Of a stretch of 15,964 nucleotides of DNA, positions 1 through 9,474 are shown in pieces (position 1 is the stretch's first letter; every line of letters begins with the position of its first letter). Under the pieces are notes generated by a model. The model was given only the letters and a program-made list of their open reading frames with translations, was not told the origin of the DNA and searched no databases. The stretch is from Auxenochlorella pyrenoidosa (lineage: Eukaryota; Chlorophyta; Trebouxiophyceae; Chlorellales; Chlorellaceae): NCBI GenBank assembly GCA_001430745.1, contig KQ482063.1:1562999-1578962 (forward strand), written 5' to 3'. Both the position numbers and the translations under genes were made by a program.

Positions 1-561
1 CCCGGGCCTGGAAGGCATGGTTCCCTGCGCTCCGGTTAAACCAAGGCACACAGCGCGCAGAGCTGCGCCTGCCGTCGAGCCGCGAAAGCGGGTCTGCACA
101 GGGTGCAGACCCACCAATGACAAAGTCACGCCGGTGCCGCCCCTCCTTGCAGGTGCCAGCACGCCCGGGCACAAGCACTGACTGAGCTGAGCGGCAGCGA
201 GCGGCACGGTGCCTGCTGTTGCAAGGGCATGAGCGCGGATCTGCCGCCTGTGTGCTCTTGACTGGTGCAGGGCCAATTTTGTCATGGGCCCTCCTCGGCG
301 CGACTCTGTAACTTGTACACCTCTCCTTGTTGTGCGTTCATCCTACATATGTAACATAGGGGTCGTTGCTAGAGTTGCGCTCAAAATGAAAGGTTGTTTC
401 TCAGGACATCGTGGGAATAATAGGCGAAAAATAGGTGAAGTGGGACTGGCAGTGCAAATGAACGCGATGAATCAGTCGTCAAAACTGGGTGCAAGACTAG
501 TGCTGGGTGGACACGGGGGGACATGTGGAACATGTTAAAAGTCACGAGCCTAAGCTGCACA
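1..561. other. Non-coding stretch with two TGTAA motifs (likely 3' region of a plus-strand gene)
   Basis: I see no convincing coding exon here. The part from about 284 to 540 is clearly less GC-rich than the rest of the window. TGTAA, the usual green-algal poly(A) signal, occurs on the plus strand at 307-311 and 350-354, the second inside a 10-bp perfect palindrome (344-353). This fits the 3' UTR of a plus-strand gene whose coding part lies upstream of the window, converging on the minus-strand gene that stops at 562. I found no minus-strand TGTAA here, so the 3' end of that gene is not marked. An 84-codon plus-strand ORF at 284-538 has no family-like features and is probably chance. Confidence 0.35.
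307..354 (+). terminator. Pair of TGTAA poly(A) signals
   Basis: Two plus-strand TGTAA pentamers at 307-311 and 350-354 match the chlorophyte near-upstream polyadenylation element. They have no visible plus-strand stop codon of a recognisable gene just upstream inside the window, so the gene they would serve is inferred, not seen. Confidence 0.3.
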
Positions 562-2765
562 TCAGCGGTTCCGAGGCGCCAGCGCTTGACCACCATTGCT
601 GCGCAGCCGGCCGTGTGCGATGCTCTGCCAGTAGCTGCCGTCCAGCCCGCTGCGGCTGGACCGGCTGCTGCCGCTGCTGCGCACGCGCGGCGCAGGCGGC
701 GGGACCCTGCCGGGCTCCCTGCCGGCCGGCCCGCCCGCAGCCCCAGGGGCAAAGTCGTGCGTGCCCTGTGGCATCAGATCATTGTACACGCAGCTTTGGA
801 TGTAGGAGACGATGGACTCGTAGTCGGGGCATGCCAGCAGATCGTCCAGCACAGCAGCCACCTCGTTCGGGTCGCGCAGCAGGACCCGCCAGCTGGCGCG
901 CCGCAGCACCTGCTGGGCAGGACGGCGGCACAGTTGGGGGCTGCCACAAAGCAGGCATGCAGGTCATGGTGAGCTGCTAGGTCTCTGCAGCTTAGCGTGC
1001 CTGCCCGGTCGTGATCGGCCCTCCCACCTTGCAGCTGCCATGCCGACACAACGACCTCTCACCCTCCCTGACTGCATGGTTTGATGTGAGCCGCCCCACC
1101 TGCCGCTGCAGCGCCACCATGTCTGCCTTGAGCCCGCCCACCAGGTCGGCGCCGTCGGGGTGCAGGTGCAGGAACAGGTTGGCGTTGTAGCTGAGCGCCG
1201 CGCGGTACTGGCTGCAGGTGGACATGAGCAGCCTGGCAGGCAGGGAGGGGAGGAGGGGGTGTGCCGAAAATGCCGTGTGGGGGTGGTACCTGCAGGTGAG
1301 TGGGCCGGCTGGTCATGCAGCATGCTTCCAAAGTGTGAACGCCAAGCTGGCAATAGGCTGGCGTGGCGTGCCCCCCTCCATCGCACAGCGGCGGGCGGAT
1401 CCTCACCACAGGCAGGTAAGCAGCAGCTGGGGCGACATCTCGCCGGCCTCGATGGATGCGCGGCGGCACAGCACCAGCATGCCTGCACCAGCAGCGAGCA
1501 GCACTGTTGAGCCTTGGCCTGGAGGGCCCAGGTGTACAAGTTGTACATTTCAACATGGCTCAACAGACCTACAGAGGTAGGCACAGCAGTGGTCCTGGCA
1601 TGGCAGAGGAATCCTGGCATACACGCGCACTGGTGTTTGAGCAAGGCCTATTGCAAGGTCTCACACACCTGCTATCGTGGCATCCAGCGTGGCAAAGCGG
1701 GCTTCGCCCACAGGGTGGAGCCCCTTCTTCTCCAGGAACGTCAGCGCGCACAGCACCTGCAGCTTGTCATCTGGGTTGGTCCAGCCTCACAGCACAGAAG
1801 CATGGGGGCAGAACTGTGTAGTGTCTTCCTTGAAGCTGACAATCAGGGGCACACAAGAACACACGAACGCAGCACCCAGAGGGTCTGGCGTGGTGCTTAC
1901 CGATGTGCTGCTCAGCTCAGCCAGGAAAGCAGCCAGTTGGCAGGCAGGCGCGGCAGCAGGCGTGAACTCTGCGTGTCAGGGAGGATGGGTGCTAGGTGAT
2001 GCACTGCCGGCAGGACTGCCTGGCACAGTTGGGTGCTGCATGGAGTGATGACTGTCCAGCACAGCGGAATGCAGCAGCACCCACAAACCGTGCTGCCACT
2101 CGTTTGGCATAATGCCAGCACCCACGAACAGAACATGCCCTCAATGCTGCGCTAATCTGCCACGGTCGTCCGTGCACTGCAGCACCCACCCGCAAAGCAG
2201 TCCTGGCTGCCTGCGCCGCCGTCCGGTATCAGGGGCGTGTTCTCTTTGCCGTCACCGCCGCAGCCGCTGCTGACTGGCATTCCGCGCAGCCAGTAAGGCT
2301 CTTCGCCATCGCTGCCGTTGGCAGCCTCGCTCTCAAAGCCATCATCCTCAAACAGTGGGTTCTCAAAGAGCGGATGGCCATGTAGGGGGTTCTGCAAGAG
2401 TGGCAGAGGCAGTGACGGCAGCATCAACTACTGCTGCCTTTACGGGGAGGCGGGCGGGCACGCATCTTTAACTGACATTTGTTGGTGCATCGTGGGAGCC
2501 TGCACGCGGCGTGTGGTGACAAGCGGTGTGTAGTGACTGCCACTGGGCACAGGCCCTCAGACTCGCACTCGTGTACCTGGCATACAGCACGCGCGGGCGG
2601 TGCAGTGGGCACGCTGCTGCCGCCGCGTCTCCGCTTGGCGCTGCTGCCTCCATGGCTCTCGCCCAGTCCAAGCAGCGCCTCCGCATCGCTGCTGCTGTCA
2701 TGAGAGGGCGGCGAGGCGCAAAGGCCCAGGCCACGCTTGCCCAAGCCCGGCAGACCGCTTGACAT
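562..2765 (-). CDS. Unrecognised nuclear-type protein with KEN motif and helical C-terminal domain (7 exons)
   Basis: Exons on the minus strand: 2577-2765, 2190-2391, 1901-1968, 1669-1770, 1407-1503, 1100-1211, 562-909 (about 371 aa). Donors are GTACAC, GTGGGT, GTAAGC, GTGTGT, GTGAGG and GTGGGG, with CAG acceptors. Codon phases agree at every junction except exon 3/exon 4 (see findings). Start: ATG at 2765 with an in-frame stop upstream, though an upstream exon is possible. Seen in the protein: a Ser/Asp-rich N-terminus, a KRRR patch (residues 44-47, NLS-like), a tandem HPLFE/NPLFE repeat (69-78) followed by an acidic stretch, and KEN (112-114) followed by TP. The second half reads as amphipathic helices (for example DDKLQVLCALTFLEKKG, ALSYNANLFLHLHPDG, EVAAVLDDLLACPDY) and ends in a Gly/Pro/Arg/Ser-rich tail. 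KEN and the basic patch could mean a cell-cycle-regulated nuclear protein, but that is inference. I do not recognise the family. Confidence 0.55.
2074..2189. repeat. Three copies of a GCAGCACCCAC-like element in an intron
   Basis: The plus-strand undecamer GCAGCACCCAC occurs at 2074-2084 and 2179-2189, with a near copy (CCAGCACCCAC) at about 2115-2125 and a partial inverted copy at 2030-2040. The 2179-2189 copy includes the donor site of exon 2 of the minus-strand gene. This looks like small-scale duplication of donor-side sequence; function unknown. Confidence 0.4.
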
Positions 2766-2796
2766 GGCTGCGGGAATGTCTCTAGCGCAGCCTCAG

Positions 2797-2973
2797 TCAA
2801 TAGATAAGGGCCGCTAGGCCTGGGAGGGCCGGCAAGATCACCCCGAAATGCTCAGGCGGCGGCAGGATCAGCGCCGCAGTTGGCGCGCTGTCCTCCCCGT
2901 CAGCGGGCGCTTTCTCAAGATGTGCCAGTGGGTTTCCCTCATTTGGGTGCTTTGCATACCCTTCCTCAAACAT
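2797..2973 (-). CDS. Possible small ORF or unplaced upstream exon
   Basis: A minus-strand open stretch from ATG at 2973 to TGA at 2797 would encode 58 residues, with coding-like composition (contains KHPNEGNPLAHLEKAP, then DGEDSAPTAALILPPPEHF). Its style resembles the acidic, Pro/Leu-rich start of the downstream gene, so it may be an upstream exon of that gene using a donor such as GTGATC near 2825. No GT donor and acceptor pair gave matching codon phase into the exon that starts at 2765. It could also be a separate small protein, a 5' UTR element, or chance. It lies only about 265 bp beyond the stop of the WD40 gene. Confidence 0.25.
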   Translation of the reverse strand: MFEEGYAKHPNEGNPLAHLEKAPADGEDSAPTAALILPPPEHFGVILPALPGLAALIY

Positions 2974-3237
2974 CGTTGGCCCGTCCCAGAGCCGCTCCAA
3001 TGTGTGAACTCTCCCTAATAAGCACTTGTACCTCAAACACTGCCAGGATTGCAAGTGCAATCGGCTCTGCATGCAGCCATGCGGAGCCGGGTGCAGGGCA
3101 AGTGGAACAGGCCTTGCAGGAAATGCCACAGCAGCCGGCAGCCCACCATGCGGTTGACCGGCTTTGGTGCCAGCGCCTGCCATGGTTGCACTGCCATCTG
3201 AGGAATCAGATGAGCAGGCGAATGAGGGATTGCTGGC
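2974..3237. other. Compact spacer between two same-strand genes
   Basis: About 264 bp between the WD40 gene stop (3238) and the next possible minus-strand ATG (2973). It must hold the WD40 gene's 3' UTR and perhaps the promoter of the following gene. I found no TGTAA on the minus strand here and no TATA-like element. Confidence 0.3.
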
Positions 3238-6200
3238 TCACGCCGCCTGCACCGCCCACGAAGGAGCAAACAGGTACACTGCCCGGCCGGCGGACAGCAC
3301 CAGAGGGTCGCCCCTGTCTCCGGCACCGCCACCGCGGCAGAAGGTGGCCCCCGGGGTCAGGCCCGCATCGCCCCTGCTGATGGCAGCGCCGGTGTGGGTG
3401 CAGTACAGCGAGAGCAGCTGGGAACGCTCGCAGCCCGTGGCCACGGCGTCACCGCCGGCCACAAAGCAGGGCTGGTAGATCTGGCCAATCCTGCAGCGCG
3501 CGGTGGCGGCATGGAGGCGCAAGTGGCAGTTGAGCCGTGTTGCAGGCACAAGGTGGCCAAGCGGTCAACACCCGGGCTGCCGTCCCGGCCAGCCTGACTG
3601 CAGTCGGCTGCAAGCAGGCTGGCCAGCACTCCCATGTCCCTGCGCGCACCTGGCGCCCTGCGCATGCCCTGCCAGGCGGTGCAGCGGCTGGCTGGGGTTC
3701 CGCAGGTCGTGCAGCAGGATGGCGGGGTCGTGCGAAGCCGACAGCAGCAGGTGCTCGCTGGCGGGGTGCCAGCGCAGGCAGTTGGTGGCAGTGCTATGCG
3801 CGTCATGGATGGCCAGGCTGGCGCCTGTGGGTAGGGGGGGGGCCGATCCAGGTAGCTGGAGTTGGGCACCGTGTGGGCACGTGTGCAGTTGCAGGCAGGA
3901 GAGACGGGACGGGCAAGCAGCTGGCTGGATGCACCAACATGGCTCTGCGCCACTTCAGCACTCTGGACACTCGCGCTCAGCTGCTCCTGCTCCTGCCGCT
4001 CCAGCGCAGATGAGCTCCCACCAGCCCTCGCATGACCTGTCCTGCAGTCCCTGCGCACCTGCGCTGGGTGACTGCCTTGCATCCACCACGCACAGCTGCC
4101 GGTCGTTGCCACAGGACGCAAACACCGAGGGCTCGCCGCCGCCGGCCTCGCGCCAACGGGCGCACTTGACCACTTGACCCTCATGAAGCTCGTCGTAGTG
4201 CTGCACTGTTGCAATGCTAGCGGCACCGCTGGCTGCGCTGCCGCCGGCATCGCTGAGAGCGCTGATTGTCACTGTGCCGTCTTTCGAGGTGGTCAGGATG
4301 CGCCCGCCGCGTTCGTGCAGCGAAAAGATGCCGCCTGCGAGGCAGGATGGTCGGGACAGAGTCTGAGGCACGTGCCGGGTGCATGATCATCAACAGGGGC
4401 TGAGGGCTGTGCAGCAGGCACTGGCTGCCTAGTCTTGCCCACCAGCCACTTCCTGCCCCGGCAGGCCCCTCCCCCTGCCAAGCCTGCTGTGGCTGGCAAG
4501 CTGGCAGCAGCGCCGCACCTTGGTGTAGGCTCGTCGCCCTTTCTAGGCATTGAGGCACCAGGCCCCCACGCCCGCCCGCCTCTGCCGCCCTGGACAGGTC
4601 CCACAGGCACACCGCGCCATCGTTCCCAGCCGTCAGCAGGCGCAGGCCCGCCGCTGCTTCGCCCGGGTCGCCGGCGCCCGCCGCGGCAGCCGCGCCCAGC
4701 AAGCCCGCGCCGCTGAGCAGCTGCACCTCCGCCACCCACCCCTTGTGCAGCTTGCCAGACAGCAGCGGCGGGAGGGAGGCATCGGCGGGCAGCTGCCCTG
4801 CCTCAAGTTGTCGGCTGCCAAACACACCGACCACGCCGTCCTTGCCGCCAGCCTGCGCGTGCACAGCAGCTTGAGCGCGGGTTGGTGCAGGCCTGCTATG
4901 CCGGGGTGAGCAAAAGTGTCCTTCAAGCGCTCTGCTGCTGTGGTTGCATCCAAGCAGTGCCTGCAGCTCCCGTGTGAGGTGCACAGCGCGCAGAAACGAA
5001 GCACCCCAGGCGCCAGTCCACCCTGCCTGGCAAGGAACACGTTGTGCTTTCCAGTGACACGCCCCTCACCACAACCAGGCCCGGCTGCCAGTCGATGCTG
5101 TAGGCACGCGCCAGCGCGGGGTCAGAGAGGCAGCCGGGCAGCTGGCGGAATCCGGCGATGCGAGCGGCGTCAGATGCAGCGCCTGCGGTGCCCGGGACGC
5201 CCCCAGAGCACCCGCCAGCTGTCGACAGCTCGCACACATAGCGCCGCACCGAGCTGTCGTCGTAGTGCAGCTCTGGCGGGGCCTCTGCCGCCTGCCCTGC
5301 TGCTGCTGCTGCTTCTGGTGCAGAGGCTGCCGCGGCCTGCACACAGGTCAAGGCTCCGGATTGGCACAAGAACAGCCAACTGCTGCTTCCAAGATGGGCA
5401 GGTGTGCGGAGGAGCTCTCAAAGCCAAGCCTTCTCTGCATGGGCGCAAGCCCTCTCACCTCAACACCAGCCGGTGTCGCAGCACCCCTGTTGCGTGCCGA
5501 CCGCCGCACCGGCTGCGCCCCCCCGCTGCTGCTGCTACCGCCGTCTGCCGCTGTCTGCTTGCGAGGTGGGCGCCGCCGCTTGATTGTTGCACCCGCTGCT
5601 GGCTTTTTCTCTATTCCGGGAGCTGCAAGGCCCATAGACGCCATCATCTGCATGACAGGAAAAGGTGCACAAGGGCAACGGTACAAAGCAGCGCTCTGGG
5701 CAAGAAGTCAGGACGTCATAGCAGTCCACGCAGCCGGGAGGCTGACAATTACACTCAAGAGGTCACAGAGCGGATAACTGTTGGCTGTGCCCCCTGCCTT
5801 CAGCCGTGCAGGGCGGCTCACCTCCTGGTTGCGGCGGATGCGCTCGAGCCGCTGGAGCTCAAGGGCTGTGAGGCCGCCTGCCCCGCCGTCCTGCACGCCA
5901 CCTGGCCTGACACCCTCCTCCACAGGTAGGCTGCAGCCTGCGCCCGTGCCGCGTGGGCTGGATACAGAGCTGCTAGTAGGCAGCCCCGCCGCTGCTGCTG
6001 ATCCTGCTGCCGGGCTGGTGCTCTGCTGCTCCAACTCTTGCTCCTGCTGCCTGGGCTGCTGCCATTGCTGCTCACGAGATCCTGTTGATGCATCTGCTGC
6101 TTGCTGCTCTGGTGAAGACGCTGAACACCTCTGTGTAGTCAGATTGCTCACATCGCAGACTTGCTGCTGGCTGCCATCTGTGCTCGGTGGCTGCTGCGGC

Positions 6201-6559
6201 TCATGCTGCTCCCCTGCTGCTCCTGCCGCCCCACGGCATGACTCGCCCTCCTGCCGCACTGCAGCAGAATGTACGACGCCGCTAGTCCGTCCGTCAGCTG
6301 AAGAAGTGCAAGCTACCGCTGCACAAAGGCCCTGCAGTGCGCCGGCTGTCGCTGCCTGGCCGTCTGCCGCTGCCGCCGCCGCCCGCCGGCTTCTGCCCTC
6401 GGCGCAGCATGTTGGGATCTCTTCAGCCTGTACTTTACTGTCTGCGGCGGGCTGCTGCTGCGGGCGAAGCAGTGACGGTGCAGGGGCGAAGAAGGCCTTT
6501 ATTGAGCGCTGCCCGAGGGCTTTCCCGGTCTCCTCGGGTTTGCGCTTGGCGCCCACCAT
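3238..6559 (-). CDS. WD40-repeat nuclear protein with N-terminal PIP box, CMR1/WDR76-like (7 exons, 743 aa)
   Basis: Exons: 5822-6559, 5459-5647, 5070-5336, 4519-4852, 4059-4334, 3650-3824, 3238-3490. All donors are GT (mostly GTGAG or GTGCG), all acceptors AG, and all six junctions agree in phase (total 2232 nt). Residues 17-24 (QRSIKAFF) match the PCNA-interacting PIP box Qxx[ILM]xx[FY][FY] exactly and follow KRK at 5-7. Residues about 40-225 are Gln/Ala/Ser-rich. A helical LELQRLERIRRNQE segment ends exon 1; basic KRRR and RRSARNRG patches lie in exon 2, an arrangement like CMR1/WDR76 proteins. From about residue 385 come WD40 blades: GLVVAGGKDGVVGVF, LLTAGNDGAVCLWDL, ILTTSKDGTVTISAL, FASCGNDRQLCVVDAR, LLSASHDPAILLHDLR, and a last blade ending SAGRAVYLFAPSW. 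VVDAR and LHDLR resemble the WDxR motif of DDB1-CUL4 adaptors. Inferred role: PCNA- and chromatin-linked DNA maintenance, possibly a ubiquitin-ligase adaptor. WD40 and PIP box are firm; the exact family is not. Confidence 0.8.
5960..6240 (-). repeat. CAG/CTG-rich low-complexity coding tract
   Basis: Within exon 1 of the WD40 gene, imperfect CTG (plus strand) runs encode Gln, Ala and Ser-rich sequence on the minus strand. This separates the PIP box from the folded part as a flexible linker. Such tracts are common in green-algal proteins and are prone to length variation. Confidence 0.6.
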
Positions 6560-7132
6560 AGCCCGATCAGCAGCAATGCCCCTGTCAGGGACAGCGTTCG
6601 AAATGAACAGCTAGGGTTGTTTTGCTGCTCCTCGTGCTGTGCCTCATATCGTGCCTCGTGCAAGGCCTGGTGCCCCATTCAGCGCTCAGTACATACAAGC
6701 CGAACAGCAGCCTAGCCACCACAGCAAGCTCGCTTTACCACCGGCGTTGTTTCAAGGGCTCTGGCAACTGCTGAAGGTCACCTGCGTCCCTGAAGGTGCG
6801 TGAAAGGTGCACCGCCCGCCATGCAGCTCCCCAACAGTGTGCCACCCTCCTCGCTGCCTGCCGCCGCCGCCTCCCGCACGCAGAACACCCGTCTTTGAGT
6901 GCTGGTTTTTGTGCTTGCCAGGGCCATCGGAGATCGCCTATGCAGGCAGCAGTCTGTAATGCTGTGTCATGCCCTGAGCAAGCATGTCCGTTGCCTTCTG
7001 CCCGCACCTGGTTGCCCGGCTGCTGCAGCTGAGCCAGCCCTGCCGCAGCCAGCACTGCCTCCATTGAAGCCGCACCGCACCTCGTTGCTGCTCCTGCACG
7101 CTTCAGGCGGGCAGCCGGTGTCTGGACGCCCC
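6560..7132. promoter_or_regulatory. Divergent intergenic region (WD40 gene / GRAM gene)
   Basis: About 570 bp separate the minus-strand ATG of the WD40 gene from the chosen plus-strand ATG of the GRAM gene, so both promoters and 5' UTRs must lie here. I see no clear TATA box or E2F-type TTTSSCGC element. TTCGAA (palindrome) lies close to the WD40 start. The plus-strand frame of the GRAM gene stays open back to about 6899, with an in-frame ATG at 6959, so the GRAM protein could be longer by 58 residues. The sequence upstream of 7133 looks UTR-like rather than conserved coding. Confidence 0.4.
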
Positions 7133-9073
7133 ATGAATCCGGCCAGCAGCGCCTCCAGCTTTGAGCACGTCACGCTGGAGGACGCGGCGCCGCCGGCGGC
7201 AGAGGCAGCCCAGGCGGCAGCAGAGATGGAGGAAGTGAGGCTGGAGGATGGGCCAGGCGCTGCCGCGGAGCCAGCAGGCACAGGCCCGGCACCAGCTGGT
7301 GCCACCGCAGCAGCGGCGGACGCACCCGGTGCAAGCCGCACTGATGCCGCCGCTTCGGCCGCTGCGCCGGCTGCGCAGCCGCAGCGGCGCCCGCCTCCGC
7401 CCGCCACACAGGCGCTTGCCTCTGTGCTCGACTTCTTCGGCGCCGGAAGCGCCAGCGGCAGCGGCGGGCAGGAGGGGCAGCAGGCTGCGGCTGGAGTTGG
7501 CAGTGGCACAGCAGCAACTGCCGCTGCCGCGGGCGAGGGGGCGGCCCAGCATGCGACGCAGGAGGAGCTGGATGCTGTGCAGGCCTTTGAGAAAGAGGCG
7601 CTGGAGGCGGCAGACAAGGTGGCGCACGCGGCAGAGGAGGTGCGGGCAGGGTCTGAGCTGCGGATCTGATGGTGCAGGGGCTGGGTCTCCCAGCTCCACC
7701 CAGGCCTCCAGCCGGCAGCCCAGCCGCATGCGAGTGGCAGTGGCGCCTTCGGTGCGCCAGCTGTTTGCGTGCCCGCAACCTAGCTGGCTCGCCCTCCCTG
7801 CGTGGTCCTGCCCGGTGCGCAGGTGGGCCAGAAGCTACTGCATGGCGCGGCGGAAGCCAAGGAGGGCCTGGCGAGCCTGGTGGGAGGTGCGCCGGGCCAA
7901 TCAGGCAGCTGCAGGCACCTGCCCAGCCGCGAAGAGAGCATGGGCCGCGCATGTTGGCACCAAGAGCAGCTCCGCCCGCTGCCTGGTGACGCCCTGCGGT
8001 GCTTCCCTTCCCTCCTTCAGGCATCTCCTCCTGGTGGGCCACCCTGGATCCCACGCAGCCCTCGGGAGCCTCTGCTGGGAACGCCCGGGCGGGCGGCAGC
8101 GGCGCCGCGCAGCGCGCCGCGTCGCCCACCGACGTGGCGGCGGCGGCAGAGGCGCTGGGCCTGGAGGCCGGGGAGACGGTGCTGGAGTCCTTTGGCTGCG
8201 TGCTGTGGCAGACCTACACCTCCACCAATAACTTCTTCACGCCTGTGCGGCAGGTGGGCGCACGCAGGGGGGCCGAGAGGGTAGCAAGGGGCAGCGAGGC
8301 AGGTTGTGGGAGGGTCGAGCGGGGTGTTGGCTGGCCTGCTGGCAGCGCCGCGGCAGCATGCGCAACCCCAGCTGCCTGGCATGCCGGCCTCCCGCCCCTG
8401 TTGTCGGCAAGCCTGCCTGCGGCAACGTCGCTGGGCCTGATGTCTCTTGCCGGCCTCCTGCTGTGCCCGACAATCGTCTGCAGGTTCCCTTCCCGGGCAG
8501 CCTGCACGTGACCAGCCGGCGGCTGTGCTTTGCCTTTGAAGACCGAGGGCTGGCGCCCATCAAGCTGCCCGGAAAGGCGATCAAGGGAGCGGCAAAGGTG
8601 GCAGCTGATGCGGTACAGGGTGCGTGCAGTTGGGTGGGGCATCTGAGGTGGAACGAGGTGTCTAGGCGGCGACGCGGTGCCTTGCATGCTGCTTTGATTC
8701 AAGCTGATATGCGTGCGTGCGCAGCTGCCTGTTCTGCCTGCATCTTGGTTGCCTTGTGAAAGCCCCTTGCTACAACAGCAGTGCCACTAAATTTGACACC
8801 CATCAGTTTGGCGTGCCATTGGTATTCTGTCCCTTAGACCCGAGTGGCTGGTGCTCTCGCCAGCAGGAGGCTTGACCGCTCTTCTTACCTGCGCCCACCG
8901 CAAGCACTTTCGCCCGCCCTCCCCCGGCTGCTGCAGGCCTGCCTGAGCGGCTGGAGCTGGCGCTGGAGGGCAGGGGGCAGAGCCTGGTGCTGGGCGGCTT
9001 CACCCTGGGGGCCTTGGAGCTGGACTCGGCGCTGGCGCTGGTGGAGCACCTCGCAGAGGACTGCGCCGCCTGA
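7133..9073 (+). CDS. GRAM-domain protein (5 exons, 358 aa)
   Basis: Exons: 7133-7639, 7823-7886, 8021-8253, 8484-8619, 8937-9073; all GT-AG, all phases agree (1077 nt). Residues 1-150 are acidic and Ala/Gly-rich, with a DFFG segment near 100. A helical stretch follows (QEELDAVQAFEKEALEAADK, continuing through exon 2 to GLASLVGG), then SSWWATLDP. From about residue 243 the GRAM fold is recognisable: VLESFGCVLWQTYTSTNNFF, PGSLHVTSRRLCFAFEDRG (the typical G.L.[IV]T..R.CF strand pair), PIKLPGKAIKGAAK, and a C-terminal LVLGGFTLGALELDSALALVEHL. GRAM domains are PH-like and bind phosphoinositides or other anionic lipids; plant GEM-like and VASt proteins use them at membranes. No transmembrane segment or VASt domain follows, so this is probably a soluble, peripheral membrane-binding protein. 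The GRAM call is good; pathway unknown. An upstream in-frame ATG at 6959 is an alternative start. Confidence 0.75.
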
Positions 9074-9105
9074 CCCGCGCCGCCCTCGCGCGCACTTGTG
9101 CTCCG

Positions 9106-9160
9106 TTACAGTTGGACAGGCTGTAAACACAAGCAAGCTTGCGCATGCGCAGGCCTGTAA
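9106..9160. terminator. Overlapping poly(A) signals on both strands
   Basis: Plus-strand TGTAA occurs at 9122-9126 and 9156-9160, 49 and 83 bp after the GRAM stop codon, as expected for an algal 3' UTR. Minus-strand TGTAA lies at 9106-9110. Between the last two motifs is a 10-bp perfect palindrome, GCGCATGCGC (9141-9150). Confidence 0.55.
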
Positions 9161-9474
9161 GAAACTGTGTGAACAGGAGGCATGCGCACTCGGGATGAGG
9201 GCCGAGGCGTTGTGTGCGAGCCTGGGTGGTCGGCAAAGGCCCAGCATGCACGACCCGAGTTCGGCCCTGCTACCTCCCCAGCGTGCGCAGCGGCGGTCGC
9301 CTTCCTCACCGCTTGTGAGGCTCCCAGGATGGCGGCGTGGGTTCTGGTAAGAGTGTGCCAACTGTGAAGACATCCCGCTCGCCCCGGTTGAGGACCTGGC
9401 CCCGCCTGAAGCAGCATAGCACCTCTTCACTGGACTTGGTAACTGCCTCTGTTTGTTGTCTCGCTTTCCAACTG

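Noticed and set aside
4916..5929. Long plus-strand ORF (337 codons)
   Set aside because: It is antisense to exons 1-3 of the phase-consistent WD40 gene; its Arg/Pro/Cys-rich composition is typical of a GC-rich shadow frame.
6899..7132. Upstream extension of the GRAM protein
   Set aside because: The frame is open and has an ATG at 6959, but the residues are Cys/Leu/Pro-rich without conserved features and fit a 5' UTR better.
7170..8129. Long minus-strand ORF (319 codons)
   Set aside because: It is antisense to the GRAM gene's first exons; Pro/Arg/Ala-rich with no motif, as expected from high GC.
7248..8231. Plus-strand ORF (327 codons) in another frame of the GRAM gene
   Set aside because: It reads through introns with Arg/Gln/Ser-rich low complexity; the GRAM frame has splice support and domain sequence.
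9141..9150. Perfect palindrome GCGCATGCGC as a regulatory site
   Set aside because: A 10-bp GC-rich palindrome is expected by chance in a window of this size and composition; it has no matching partner elsewhere.
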